In this document: positions 19,355-33,315 of the stretch, piece after piece
How the letters are laid out: every line of letters starts with the position of its first letter
Position numbering within the stretch: position 1 is the stretch's first letter
NCBI RefSeq assembly: GCF_023343835.1
Contig: NC_064437.1
Coordinates: 44,794,967 to 44,858,966 of the forward strand
Direction: 5' to 3'
Length of the DNA stretch: 64,000 nucleotides
From: Lagopus muta
Lineage: Eukaryota > Chordata > Aves > Galliformes > Phasianidae
Translations under genes and position numbers: made by a program
Notes under the pieces: generated by a model
Databases searched by the model: none
What the model saw: only the letters and a program-made list of their open reading frames with translations
Told to the model about the DNA's origin: nothing

Positions 19355-21060
19355 ACATCCTTCTCCCTACCCTCCTAACTCCCCTTCCTTTGCAAGATTA
19401 CAATTTCCTTAAATATATATTGCACCAGCAGGCTGGGGGAATATGTTCCAGATAAAACAGATGAGCAGAAATAAGTTCTTTTTCAGAAGGATCAGCTGCT
19501 AAATGCATTCCAATAGAGGTGTCAAAGAGATTTTATGAAGAGAACTAATCACATTTTTAATTATGGTCTTCATGCTGACTTTACAGAGTTAGGGTAAAAA
19601 GCTATTCTTGATCAAAAGCAGATATCCTACTTACATCAATGGGTTTATAAAAAAACTGAGAATGGAATTTAGACCAGATGGAGAAAATGAAAGAAAAGTT
19701 TATTAACTGTATCATTAGGTGGAGCAACAAATAGTTGTTGATGTATCTACAAATCAGGTACTGACAAATTTTGAACAAACTGACTACCAGGAGTGTCACC
19801 ATCTTGTTCTAGAGTTAAATGAGTTGTGGATGTGTTAAAGCACGTCTTACCTCCTCAATTGACAGCACATTTTTTACACTATTTCCAAGCTGTTTGAGTT
19901 AGAAGGGTACAATTCCCCCTACATGTAGATATTCTTAAAGTACACATAATGCTGAATACCATTAGTGATAAATGTTACCAGTATAGCTTATCCCTATGAG
20001 AGAAGATACTTGTGTATCATTATAGCTGCCTATGTACCATATCACAGATAAGGGAATAAAAAAATAAAACTCTACAGAAGAAAATATTTACTCTTCTAAC
20101 AAAAACAGTTAGGCTTGTATAAACACCATGTTCCACATGGTTAATTGTGCTTGCTGTTTAATGGGATCGTGTCACTTCACATTTATCCTTTTAAGCTGTT
20201 AAACATACACCTATGCTAAACTCAAAACCTGGTGTGAAATTCTCGTCAATCTGACATCAGAAAAAGTTTTCTAACAATTCTCCTGGGACAAAAAGATGAT
20301 GATGATAATAATAATAACAAAAGAAAGTCCTAAACCTTATAAATTCAAGTTCTGTATTAATGAGAATTAAGTATGTTCCACACAGTTTTATTTTTCATGA
20401 CAATTTGTGAAGGAACTTGGGATTTCCACGGAGGAAACTGTGGGAATTTTGCTTTTCCAGTTGTGACAAGAAGGTTCCAAAAATCTGAAGAGATCACCCA
20501 AGGTGGATCAGAAGTGAACAGGTAAAAAAAAATGACCTCAAACACACACACACACACGCTTTTAGATGGAAAGGAGAACACACAAGTGGGTTTTGGCCAT
20601 TGTAACACATGTGCAGTCAACTTTGAGCTGATATCTCCCAAGGTAGTAAGAACACAGGGAATTTAATGGTCACAGCTGCCCCATCAGGCCTCTTTCAAAG
20701 TTTTTAGCTAAAAGATTGCTGCATTTCAGCAATGGTGAAATGTGTGCATTTTTAGCTTGTATGTATTATTTATACTAAGAAGACTTGACCAGGCACTCTT
20801 CCAAGAAAATAATGGAATAATAATTCTAAAAATAAACCACAACAAGAAGAATTAAAAATCCTTTAAATTAGGGAGCAAGTAATAAAGGGAGAAAAAAAGA
20901 GAGACTTTATATGTAAAGAATAGCATAATAATAATAATTATTTTTTTAGTACAGAGCACCTTGAAAAATACCTACATCTGTTCTGATAGCTAATCAAGCT
21001 GGCTGAAACAAATAACACTTTTAGGTTAGTATTTAGCCCAGTTTGTGTGTGGATGGATAC

Positions 21061-21092
21061 AGTGACTCGTTTACACAGTGACTCATTTACAC
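21061..21092. repeat. 16-bp tandem duplication
   Basis: AGTGACTCGTTTACAC followed directly by a copy with one change (G to A). Confidence 0.85.
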
Positions 21093-21675
21093 ACTGACTT
21101 GAGAAGTAGCAGAACCAAGTGGTGAGTTTTATATATTCATCTTGAAAACAATCATTGCATAACCATGTTATTTCATCATCTATTAAATGTTAAACTCATT
21201 TGTGCAACATTACCCCAGTCTTTTTGTTGCAAACACTGAAGTGAGGACAGACGTATTTCTGTGAAGTCTCTTTTGATGTATTTTGTAATAGTTCAATTCT
21301 GGAAAGAAATGAATTGTGTGCTTTAGAACAGATAAAAGGAAACTACGCTCTCTACACCCCCATCACAAGCTCTCCTTAGGAATGTGAGTACATACAATTC
21401 TGGAAGTGTAATAATAATCATCTTGCTCATTACCTGGGACCTCCAGGGCTAAATCACAAACCTTTACACCTCAAGTTAAATACTGTATAGCTAGCAGCTG
21501 TAACATACTCATATCCGCTGTTGGCCAGATGCAGACATGGAATGGGAGGCAGAGCAGAGTGAACAGTGGGCTATATATGCATACCTACTCAAAAGCAAGC
21601 TAAAGATTGGCTAGAGACTAATCCATTTTATAGTCCAAGAAAATGATTTTCAGAGGAGCTGAAGTGCAGGTGCTA

Positions 21676-21794
21676 TTTCTCTCTTTCTTCCTTTCTTCCT
21701 TTCTTCCTTTCTTCCTTTCTTCCTTTCTTCCTTTCTTCCTTTCTTCCTTTCTTCCTTTCTTCCTTTCTTCCTTTCTTCCTTTCTTCCTTTCTTC

Positions 21795-21889
<95 letters not shown>

Positions 21890-21957
21890 TCCTTCTTTCC
21901 TTCTTTCCTTCTTTCCTTCTTTCCTTCTTTCCTTCTTTCCTTCTTTCCTTCTTTCCT

Positions 21958-22004
<47 letters not shown>

Positions 22005-22086
22005 TTCTCTCTTTCTTTCTTTCTCTCTTTCTTTCTCCTCTTTCTTTCTCCTCTTTCTTTCTCTCTTTCTTTCTCTCTTTCTTTCT
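21676..22086. repeat. 411-nt homopyrimidine microsatellite (CT-rich)
   Basis: Only C and T on the + strand for 411 nt. Blocks in order: CTTTCTTC-type octamers to about 21793, pure (CTTT)n to about 21890, CCTTCTTT octamers to about 21958, then CT and CTTT mixtures. The frame running through it (Phe, Leu, Ser and Pro only) is a repeat artefact. Confidence 0.97.
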
Positions 22087-23539
22087 AGCTCAGCTTAACT
22101 CTAGTGGTAGTATTATCAGAGCTTCCTACAGTATAAGAAACCATGGAAAATATCTTAGATTCTGACATTCTTTGTGGCAGGACCCATTGTGTGCAACACG
22201 ACATGGCTATTTTTTCCCCCTGGAGTAGTGGTGAAGGGCATTTGCTTATAGCTGCAAATCTAGACATAGATTGGACTACAGATCTTCCCACAACAGCAAC
22301 ATCCCATTATTTTTGGATGCAATGTTGAATGCACTTCATCAAACCCTCACTGAAACAAAAAGAGACAATAAGATGTTTAATATTCTATTACTAATATGTA
22401 ATGAGAATATTAGAAGTAAGCCATTTGTAGAAGTTAGCTCTGGATCAAGTCAGACAAAACTGATTTACATTAAACAAAAGTAAGCCTTCAACTAAAAGTT
22501 TCAATTTCAGAAGGGCAAACTGATATGGTCAGGTCAGCTGGACTGAGGACCTAATGTACTGAGCATGGAGACTTGTTACTTAAAGCCAAGCATGTTAAGA
22601 TGGCTAAGAGTCTTTATTGCAAACACAGAGAAGAACTGAAAAGAAAAAGAAACCTGAAATATAACACAGACATAACTGGATGTACTATCACCGCAATAAA
22701 CAGATTACATAAAAACAAAAATAATGTGTGAAAAATCCCTTTTCTTTGCTAATCAGTCCTTATCAAAGAAGCACAGAGGTAAAACAAGAACTGCCAGAAG
22801 AGAAGCTGTGTTAGGCTCTGCAAAAGATATTAAAATGGATAAAAATATTTTTCAGTTACATACATAAAATCAAAGAAAGAAAGGAATGTAGCAAAGATTA
22901 AGGATAATGCAGGCATGTTCCCAACCTCAAACTGATATGTTGCATTAATTTAAATACAGAGTATGAGGTGAAAGGTACGTAGCTAACAGGAATGATGTTA
23001 GAAAATGAAAATCAAGTGAAGTAGAAAGAAAATTACATCTGTTACAGCTCTGAATTCCGGGAGCCTGGTTAATCTTCACCACAGCTCAGAATTCTGGAAT
23101 ACGAGAGATCATATCAGTATCAGTATCAAGGACTATCTACCAAATTTAACCAGAACAAGACTGCCACAAAAAGAATGAACAAACTACTCTAAGGCGGGGG
23201 GAACAAAGCCTGAGATTTTTACGCTCATCGTTCTGATCCCAGTAATAGAAGGGGCAGTAAAGCAAATTGGTTTAAAATTCAGTAAGGAGTTATTCAAGGT
23301 GAATCCAAAGGATATTTTTAAGACACGGCCTGGGATTATACAAGGTGGATCACACTACACTAAAAAACCTTGATAAAAACAAAGCAAGTATTCTAAGCTA
23401 ACATGGCTTAGATACAGATAGAGAAGTATCATTTCTCAGTATTAATAAGGCTCTTCTGAAATGCAGTATGATTATAGATCGCAGGTGTCAGGCAAGTGGA
23501 GTAACCTCCAACAGAGACATGGAAAATTAACAGCACTAT
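22087..23539. other. AT-rich intergenic sequence, possibly decayed repeat
   Basis: No gene. The part next to 23540 may be the upstream continuation of the old LINE annotated there, but I cannot recognise it. Confidence 0.4.
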
Positions 23540-23900
23540 GGAAAGAGCAGGGGAGAGCTCACCTGAAATACCACACACAGTCTACTTACCTGCATTCAGG
23601 AGAGATTAACTGGAAGTAGAGTAAGTAGAGCATTAGGACTACTAGGAAGATCAGTGCAATGGAAAGCTTATTTTATGAAATGAGATTAAACAAGCTTGAT
23701 TTGTCTACTATAACAAAAGCTTAGAGGATAGGATTGCTGTCTAACTGTGTTACTTAAAATGCTAGCAGAAGAAAAGGAAGGACTATTTAAATTAAAAGAA
23801 TTTTGGCACAAGACTAAGTGGATTTTAGCTGGCCATGAATAAAGTAAGAGCAAAATCAGAAGAAGGTTTGTAACCAATGGAGCACTGCTGATGAGCTAGC
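23540..23900 (+). mobile_element. Ancient CR1/L3-like LINE fragment
   Basis: Recognised from the order of phrases typical of the 3' part of old amniote CR1/L3 elements: an 'ACTACTAGGAAGATCAGTGC, ATGGAAA' segment, then 'GATTAAACAAGCTTG', 'GGATTGCTGTCTA', 'TTTTGGCACAAGAC', 'CTGGCCATGAATAAAGT' and 'AGAAGAAGGTTTGTAACCA'. It is heavily diverged with no open reverse-transcriptase frame. Recognition is from memory of the consensus, so the limits are rough. Confidence 0.6.
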
Positions 23901-26466
23901 ACCATCCCATTGAAAAGTCTTGAAATGGGGGAGTTGGTAGACAGGGCCAAAATGCAGCATAAGTAACAGCGTTGTAAGAGAAGGAATGTGATTGGCATTA
24001 ATGGTTAGACAAACATTAGACTTAAAAAGTATGTATTTTTCCTTCCAACTCTTTAAAGCCCCAAACTTGTTTTTTTAAACTAGAGGTAAATCACAAAACA
24101 ACCAGTATAAGCCAACCACATCACAAGTAAAAACTTCCTTCTGATGAGAAAGGCCATCCCAACAAACCATTACTTTTTTTCCTTTGGAAAATGAATTATT
24201 AGCAAAACCCACAGAATCTTAAGTAGAACAAATCAACTTTTATATTTCTGAAGAGAAGAAGCCTGCCAAAGATAATTCCTCCTTAAAATGAAACACCATG
24301 TTGCAATGTACACAGACAGTGAACAACCAAAAAGGGTATTTTGATATCAGACATAAAATCTTCTGATTTAAAGGGAAACAGCTCTTTGTAAAGAAAATTC
24401 AAAAGAAAAGGGAATAACATTTGAACCAGAGAAGACTCGGGTAGATGGCAATTTGTGAAATAATTTTCTTTAGCATATACTTTAAAAAGGGACACTAGAG
24501 GAACAAAGAAATGGGTATTTTGTAATCTGAGTCAAGGTGCTGTCAGCATGACAGCCCTGAGGAAATCTCTAGATCTAAGCGTATCATTTACTGTCTTGTC
24601 CCCTTGCTACAGTCTGCTGAGAGATGGTGTGCTTACTAGGGTGAGATGCTTTGGATTGTGCTGGTTCTGATCCCACATCTGCAAAGGAGAGACAATCAGG
24701 CCTTAGGAATGATCTTTTCCTAGGCAGCTTCTGCCTTGAATGCCATGGAGCTGACACTCTGCAAAATTTATACTGAGCTTGGGCAGGCAGTGACACAATT
24801 ACAGACTATTTCACTCCTAATTATATCTTTATTTCTATCATGTCATAGATCAGAACAACCAATGATTGCTAAGGCTGATAATACATGCTTAAAGAAAGAG
24901 CACGTATCTGAAATGTATGAATTACCTTATTCATTAATGCTCTTTTGTAAATCTGGCATGACTTCCCAGGCAAGAAAACCAATTGGTCTGGTGCTTGCAC
25001 ATTTTTAAAAACTTTATCACTGAATACTTGCATAATGCCTGATACCTATAGTCTGTTGCGACTTCAAGCAGTGATGTGGGCTCATACCCACAGCATGACA
25101 ACAGTCAGTGTGATAATATTACTGACCTCTTTGTTCAACCTGTTTGGGAAAGCACTGGGGCTAAAGGTGCAGGCAGATCAGTCTTCATGCACTCTTTGAG
25201 AATTGCTCTCTGACAACTTGCCAGGGCAAGTTCGTGTTAAACATGCCAGCACCACCAGCACTGCACAATTTCCTACAACAAGAAAGTAGCCATTTGGTAG
25301 TGGCAACTTTTAGGCTCAACTGGATTAAATGAATAAAAAAATACACTTGTTTGCTCAGAGAAAGATGCTAATCAGACCACCCGGTCTGTTCTTGAAGTGC
25401 CAAACTCTATATTGGAGAAGAATATTAAAGTGGGGGGTACAAAAACTACACAAAGTAGAAAAGGAATAGATTTAACCACATATGAACTACTACTGATATT
25501 TTAAATACAGGCAGCAAGTCTTAGTTACACACATTCATTAGTTTTGTGTCTCACTTTAAATGCAAAAATTGCTATTTACTTTTTAAAAAATAACCACAGC
25601 TAAATTGGTAACAGAGATAAATGATAGAAATTAACAGTGGAAGTTCTGAAGCTTGGACATTATTTTTTTAAAGGCAGCAGTCATGAAAGGAAAAATACAA
25701 GTGACAAATGAAAATACTTAGACCACGTGAAGAAATGAAAAGCTTTATATTTAGAAGGGCTAACACTCTTTTAAATGAGGAAAAATGAACTAGTGCAAAG
25801 ATTTATTTATTTCTTTTCCACAAGAAAAACAGGTTTGTTTTTCTCTCATGAACTTTTTTTTCAAGTTGGTGGAACATTGTCAGACAAACTCTCCCTCTTG
25901 GCTATTCAGCAAACAAGGAAAGAAAAAGGTCTTCCATTTCTGCTTCATACTTATTAATTTACTAACAACATTGAACACAAAATATGAAGGATATGCAGTT
26001 CATAAGGTCTTCAAAGGAAACAAAAAATAATAGGTTCACATGGTGGGGGAATTGTAAGACCCATGCTTATTCTACAAACAAAGGCGACCTTTTCATATCT
26101 ATCAGCTGCGTTTGGGAACATATAGACTTTCTGTAAATGTAAGCAGGGATAGACTGATGATTTATCTACACACAGAGTTGCGCTGATTTGACTGAAGGTT
26201 TGACTGAGCATGGAATTTTTGAAGAATAAAGCAGCATTCTTACCGAATAACTTCTTGTGCAGACGTGCTTGTTCTAGAATACAAACTCGAGTAAGGTAAT
26301 CATGTTCTGTGATAAGCTCGTATATGTAGAATATTTATGTAGTGCTGTTACCACTAAATTCCCACCCTGTCTCAAACAGAAATAATTTTCCAGTACAGTG
26401 ATATCTTAAATAGGGATTTTAAAAAACATTCAAAACTGTGGGAATTCCTTCAAGGAATTATATATG

Positions 26467-26516
<50 letters not shown>

Positions 26517-27203
26517 TGCATCTCTATTGAAATTAATTGGTCTTTGACTGAGAACAGATTTTAAATATATGAAATTACAGTCGCTTTCATGGAATTTTCT
26601 TACCAGATTTAATGCAATCAAAACTCTTACCTGATCTCAATCTGTATTTACGTGTGGCTTGAGCCCACGTCCTTTCATTCTGAGGATGTATTAACTCAAC
26701 AGTCTCGCAGTGCCAGTTCCACAGTTCCCCAGGGTGAGGATTTTTGGCCCTTTGGTTTATTTATTCCCACATTCCTATACTGTGTAAGATATTACTTCTT
26801 CCAGCTGGCTGTTTATCAAGTCTCTGGTCATATGTCCCTATAAACTGATTGTCAGATGGAAGATCATATGTGAGTTCTGACCATCCTCTGGTATAAATTT
26901 AAAAAAAGTGCAATTTTGGCAAGAACATCCAAAACCAGGCTCTGTGAAAAAGCTTGTCCAAAAAGCTGCACAGAGGTGACAGAGCAAATGATCAGCCTTT
27001 AACTTGAGAAAACCAAAAATTTCAGTATCAAATACTGCATAATAAAGAGGCTAAAAGCGGTTCTAAAAATGATCTACTTCCTTCCTCTCTTGAAAGGACT
27101 AAGAATGTCCTACCTTCTGTTTCTTCATCCATAACTCAGCACAGAGATTACAGTCTCACAAGGAAAGTCTTTAAAACATCACAATGTGAGTTTTAAGATG
27201 TAA
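23901..27203. other. AT-rich intergenic sequence; no gene seen
   Basis: Unique-looking sequence with short frames only. It contains a (TA)n microsatellite at about 26461-26515. Confidence 0.5.
26461..26515. repeat. (TA)n microsatellite
   Basis: TATATGTATG followed by about 20 TA units and an ACACATATATG end. Confidence 0.9.
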
Positions 27204-27204
27204 G

Positions 27205-27418
27205 AATCACAGAATCACAGAATCACCCGGGTTGGGAGGGACCTCAAGGATCATGTAGTTCCAACCCCCCTGCCTAGCAGGGCCACCAAACATACACATT
27301 CAGATCAGGTTGCCCAGGACCCCGTCCAACCTGGCCTTAAACACGTCCAAGGACGGGGCATCCACAACCTCCCTGGGCAGCCCATTCCAGGGCCTAACCA
27401 CTCTCCTAGTAAAGAACT
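27205..27418 (-). mobile_element. CR1 LINE fragment, 3' end, minus strand
   Basis: Starts with AGAATCACAGAATCACAGAA, the reverse complement of the CR1 3' repeat, followed by the conserved CR1 stretch (GGTTGGGAGGGACC, GTTCCAACCCCCCTGCC, GGCATCCACAACCTCC, GGGCAGCCCATTCCAG). It is 5'-truncated near AGTAAAGAACT. The sequence matches relatively young galliform CR1 copies. Imperfect GGTAAAGAAGAA-like repeats follow to about 27475. Confidence 0.92.
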
Positions 27419-30400
27419 GAAAGAATGGTAAAGAAGAAGTAATGGTAGTAAAGAAGAAGAATGGTAAGAGGAAGAACTAGGGTATATTATGTTGCAAAGC
27501 GAAAAACAAAAACAAGATGACATCATAGGACTCTAAGATGGTATGACAGAACTCAATATTAAGAAAATGGTCTTAGACTCGGTACCAAGGGTCTGCTCAG
27601 GCAAGAGGTAGAGAAGCCAATAAAGGCTTATAGTTGGTGAGAAGCTGTCATATTTACTATTATCCTAGGCCAAATGCACTATACATGGGTTTTCCAGTGC
27701 ATGACTCACAGAATCATTGTTTATGGATGATGTATCACACCATGAAATATCTTAAACTCTCTGAGGGGAAAAGGCACAGTACCTCCTCAGCACTACTCTT
27801 CTTCTATCATAATCTCTAACTCAACAAGTTAAAGTGAGCCAGGATGGCTTTAAAGTGAGGTAAATGTTTTTAAAGTTAGCTAATGATTTCTAGCTATACT
27901 AGAATTGATTACTAAATAAAGGAAAAAAAAATCAAAGTGGATATTCTAGGAGACATCTTGATGCTCTTTCACTGTATAGCATCTCCTATATTACTGCTAT
28001 ACTTCTAAATATAGTTTTACTATTACTAGTTTTATGTCATTATCATTCTGCATCACAGTAGATTAAACTAAGGGTTACATTAAGAAGCTCCCTTGCCATA
28101 ACTGTATTGGGCCACTGGAATCTCCCTTTTCAGAAGGGAAAAATGAACATGTGGTTAGTAAAACACAGGCATGGCTTTAATTTTTCTCCGCTGCTAGTCA
28201 TTAATGTTTGAGAAATTTCTTTACTGGAAAAACTCAAGACAGCTGAAGATTCTGTGGAGGTCAAGCATGGACTGTTTTATAGAGTACTCTCCTATAACTA
28301 ATCTGCTGAGCAGATAGCAGGAATGGAAAATCCGTTTAGTATAGACGCTGTCCTGCAACAGAATTGCAAAACCTTAGGCCTGTACAAAATAGGGATTAGC
28401 ATCATTGTAGGAATGATGGAAGGAAACCTGTATTCAGGCTTCCCTAATCTGAAAAAATAGCAATGTGTCAGCCTTTTAGTCTGATCCCCTTGCACCACAG
28501 TCAAGTCTGGCAATTTTTGGTTATAGGTGTATTAAATTTATAATTACTAGCCTGTCCATAAGTTAGTAAAATGGTCTTAAATGGCTTATAAATGAGTAAG
28601 ATAAAATAAAGGCATATTAATTATATACAATATTCAACTTCTCGCATTGCAAGGTGCTTGGTGTGGAAGGAAAGCATTTTTTATTTTTGTCTTTCTAGGA
28701 GATAAAAAATACTAGTTCTTTCCTTGCTGTGGTAGGACCTTCTCCCTTAGATATGTCTGAGACAAATATCCAGATTGCTGTAGAGCTGATCCAACACAGA
28801 ACATTTTTCTTGGATGACCTGAGATGCATAAAGACCTGTATTGTAGATTAAACCAGCACCTCTTATTCTTGGAGGAAATGGAAAGGGTAAAAGAGAGGGA
28901 AGCAGTGAGAAAACAGGGATAGAAATATAGTCCTTTTTTCAGCCAGAAATGAAGGATCAGATATTAATATTCTTTTAACATGGACCTTTTCAATATTGTT
29001 ATTTACTATTGGCAGCAGGAATTTCTGTAACATCTTTCATTAGTGTATTTGGTATTTGAGTGCTTTTAAAATTTGTTAAAAAATAGGTTTAATTGTAAAA
29101 TATATTAAAATTCTTGGGTAAAAAGGAGGGGTTATACCAGAAACCTTTCATACTGTTCAAACCATTTAATAATATTAGGAAAAAAGCATCACTAAATAAA
29201 CAGTACACAAAACCATCACACTCTGTTCTGACATTATAGCCATCACAGCCCTAAAAAGATTGTATATCTCTTTTCTCAGTGATGGCAGATGCTTTCTTCC
29301 TGTTGGTACTAAGCGTTGAGCCTTTTCTCAGTGGTAATTTTCCCTCTGCTTCTAATTTTTATTTATACAGATGAAGCACATCAAAAGAACATGAAAATCA
29401 CCAGGTACTTCAGCATCCTAACAGCATCACTGGCAGCACCATTTTTCCTTCATAGAAGCTTTCTCTGACTGCTCTTTGCCACAACCTCTCCATAGTTTTG
29501 ATTCTGTAGCACAATGGAATGACAAGACACACTCTTAGTCGGCATCCTATCCAAAAAAGTAAAAATGTAGCCTAAGTATACTGCACATTCCCACTGTGTG
29601 TCAAATAAGTGCATCATAATACTGAAATAATACTTTTTAGGTACCATCTGCATAAGTGCTACTGATGAAGACAATGGAAAAGCAGATCCTCTGGGTCTGT
29701 GGGCAAGGACTGGGGGGAGGGAGAGGGGCAGGTGAAGCAGGTCAGGGTCATTAAAGCCTGTCAGAACCTCAAGGGCCTTCTGCTTCAAACTGACACCTCA
29801 ACAGAGGTACTATCACTAACTCATGTCCTGTGGGCCATTCAAAACTCATTAGGTGTTAAGAACTTTTTTACCATCTGATGTACAAAGACTTCCTAGAGAT
29901 GAAACTGTCATTCCAGAGTTGTCATATTCATTGGAAAAAGTGCTAGAGAACAGTTTCGAACTTTCATATATGCATTTTTTAATTTGACACACTACATCCA
30001 CTCAAAACCAAGACTGTTTACCATTAAAGAGAAACAGAAAATGCAAATTGTTATTCTGTAGATGTGTAAATTTGAGCATGCCCAGAATTATCATTTTAAG
30101 AAAATTACCTGCAGTGTAATTTCACAACAACAAAAAAACCCATCAAGTTCCAATCTAAAACTTTTTTATTCTTTTTGTATGGAACAAGTTTACTGACTGA
30201 CATGCATGGGCAATTACCTCAAGATAATGATTACTCTTACTGCAGAAGTGTGTGGATTTTGTGCTACTCAGAGAGTCTTTGTTTGGACCTATTCTAAAGG
30301 TTCTTCACTAAAGGAAAATGGGAGCATATAACAGGTTTTCTGCTTACGGTGATTTTTAATACAGTTAATATTGGCTTATTTTGTGTAAATAAACAAGAGT

Positions 30401-30808
30401 TGAGAATTCTAAGGCTGAGTAGAGGTCAGACTTTACCATTTAGGGTCTGTTCCTAAAAGGCCTCTTCTCCCAAATAAGTACCACATACAGAATATAGAAA
30501 AATGAGTTTTAGTCAATTAAGTTTGTTTAAATGACATTATGGAGGATAAGGCCAAATTGTTTCAGAAAGTGTTATCCTAGTTTTTGGAGACCTTGTACTT
30601 AGGCAGCCAGCCAGAATCTATCACGAGGGCTTCACAACAATCAAGGCCTTGACAAGTTTTATGTCAAAAGAAAACCAGTTTGTCAATTAATGGTTAAAGG
30701 CTTCAAAACATCTTTTTGTTAGTATGACACTGATTCAAAAGATAAAAGGCAAATCTTTTCAATAGTTTTCTGTTCTTTTCTCCAGATCTTCTCAGGAGAA
30801 CGAATGAC

Positions 30809-30836
<28 letters not shown>
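30809..30836. repeat. Poly-A tract (28 A)
   Basis: Uninterrupted A run; no retrocopy recognised upstream of it. Confidence 0.9.
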
Positions 30837-30839
<3 letters not shown>

Positions 30840-33209
30840 AACCACAAATCCTACTAGAATACATAATAGTTAACTAGTAGCCAGCTGTTTAGAGTAACTC
30901 TTCCATTAGCAATTGGTACATTTCCTCTAAAACAGAAAGTTTCAATAGATTTTATGGTTTCAGACTTGAGTCTTTTCTTTAATTGAAAGTCTCCATTTAA
31001 TTTTGAATGAAATAGTTTTTCTTTTATTGCATCCTGATACATGCCAACTTTGACAGAAAAAGCAAGCAACATAATGCTCATACGCCACATTAAGAGCCAC
31101 ACTCTGTTGTGGCTTTGCACTTCAGACACCCTAAATTCTACAAAAATCGTTCATTAAAAGGCTTTTCTACAGCAGTCTCTGTGCTAGAGGTAATGCAGTA
31201 ATTGAAGGAGGCACAATTGCTTTTTGCAAATCCTATTTTGAACTCTGTGGAGGCAGAAAATAACAAATTGTCTGCCCCAATTTCTCTTCATGTTCTTTAG
31301 CTAGCTCAATCAAACATAGCTGCACTTAATGCAGAAGTTCTTCGATGAAATTCTGTGGCCATGGTAATACAGAAAATTGGACTGTAACATCATAGAGATT
31401 TTTCTTATCCCAAAACCCAACAAGACATCTTTTGGGAATTTTTCTTTCTTCCAAAGACATATGGATGTGATTCCTAAAACTGCACAGATTTCACTGCTGT
31501 AAGTGCCATCAAGCAGCCTTTATATATTGTAACAAGGTTCCCATTGGACATAATTTCAACATATGCACACGATATCTTACAGATTTTCTTTGCTTACAAT
31601 TTTCACCCTTCTCAACAGCCATGTGGATTCACTTCTAGAACAGTCAAAGACTTAGAATGGACTGACTACTTGAGAATCTCTTAAAGAAATCTTGCTCCAG
31701 TAAATGCTTACCCAAATCTGCTGACATCCACAAGCTTTGGGAAGAACGTAAAATTGGTTGCTGGAGGCAAATCTAGTGCTTTCTCCTGTGGCCTAGATTT
31801 TCAGAACACTCCTATTCGGGATAAGTTTTCAAATAGAAAACTCTGTTACTACGTTGCTGAACTCAGCTTTCTGTCAGGAAATCTGCAATCCAGCTTTTCA
31901 TCAGTAGGCATGAACAGTGCTGTCTTCCACAATACCACAGCTTTGCATACAACTGCATGTAAGAAATACACCTAGGACATAGAACTTAGATCTTCAAGTG
32001 CATGCAGTGGTTGTAACATCTGCAGATCTTGCCTCAGATTTAAACAATATCTATTTAGATGCAGAAAAATCAAAAGCTGTGCAAGAAATATATTCTCCTG
32101 CCTCTCAAAACCAGACTGGAAAATTCTCTGGTCTAAAGCTGTCCAGAATGCTTCCACTCTAGACCACAACTTCTTCCTTTTTTCATTTTTCTTTTTCAGA
32201 CTAGCTTTCTTCCTTCACCAGTGAACAGACCTACAGCTATGTCAACTCTCCTGTTGCAAAAACTTGGGTATATTTTCCCATATTCTGCTCAGTTTCAAAT
32301 TCTGTCCATTAATTACAACTATCCAGATAATTTTAAACCCGTCTTTGTTACTTCAGTCTTTCCATTCTGTTTCTGCCAGAAGGCACCTGCACAGAAGATT
32401 GATGAAACATCTCCCAGCAATTGTCAACCTCTTGAATGCATAAATCGTTCACTTAGGGCTTAATAATCAATTCACTTATATACTGATAGTAGCTTTATCA
32501 GTAAGGTAGACATGGGCATCACACACTGCCTCCGTTTTCAAAAAAACAACCTCAAAACATCAGCCAAAGTTCATCAGCTGTATTCACATAGATTCCCTAA
32601 ACCTCATCGTGTCTTAGGAAGGGTAGAGAATAGAGAGGTGATTGCTTGTAAGAGGACTAAAAAATTATATATTGTTAGTTGTCTTCTTTGTGTTAATGAG
32701 AATACGGGTTAATCAAGTTTGTGGAGGTGGCTTCAGCTATTCAGGTTAAAGGTCTCTCCACAAAACTACCATTTCTCTGTGAACCTGGCTAATAGCCTCT
32801 CCACCTCATAGTTCTAGGAAGGGATTTTCTTCTATGCATAAATTGCATTAAATTAACCATTACTGGCAGGTGGGTGATGAAAATATATATTTATAGGGAA
32901 GCCAGCAGTTGGGATTTTCAAGGACATTCTTATTTAGTTTCAATAGGAACATTACTGAAAGAATGTTCACTCTGATAAATCCGCATTTTCTTTTTGGCTA
33001 AAAACCAAATTGCTGTCAAAAGGTGCTGCTCATCAAGAAAGGAAGCCTTTGTTTTGTTAAATTTCTAAGTTATAAAACATCAAACTGTGGTAATAGCATT
33101 TCATCCAACTTAAGCAGAGTTGCAATATATTACTAAATGTTTCCCAAAGTAATGAAGACTCAAAGTGTGGTTTCTTCTTATTGCCTTTTGTTTCTGCCCC
33201 AGCTGTTTT

Positions 33210-33315
33210 TTATATATATATAGAGAGAGAGAGATGGGGAGAGCTTTTCCCTTTATATGTGTGTGTATGTATATATATATATATAAACATATATATATAT
33301 ATATATATATACACA
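33210..33315. repeat. Compound (TA)n/(GA)n/(GT)n microsatellite
   Basis: TATATATA, then GAGAGAGAGA, a short unique stretch, TGTGTGTATG and two long TA runs. Confidence 0.9.

Larger units (their letters stand above)
17061..21675. other. Start of gene desert; no gene seen
   Basis: GC-moderate sequence to about 18.1 kb, AT-rich after that. Contains an E-box hairpin at 17409-17435, a T39 run at 19315-19353, an A/C-rich stretch at 19213-19251, a (CA)n run near 20541 and a 16-bp tandem pair at 21061-21092. Open frames are short and unrecognised. Confidence 0.55.

Noticed and set aside
21643..22098. 151-codon frame rich in Phe, Leu and Ser
   Set aside because: Translation of the CT microsatellite, not a gene.
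27305..27526. 73-codon minus-strand frame over the CR1 fragment
   Set aside because: Runs through CR1 and adjacent simple repeat in a frame other than ORF2; not a gene.
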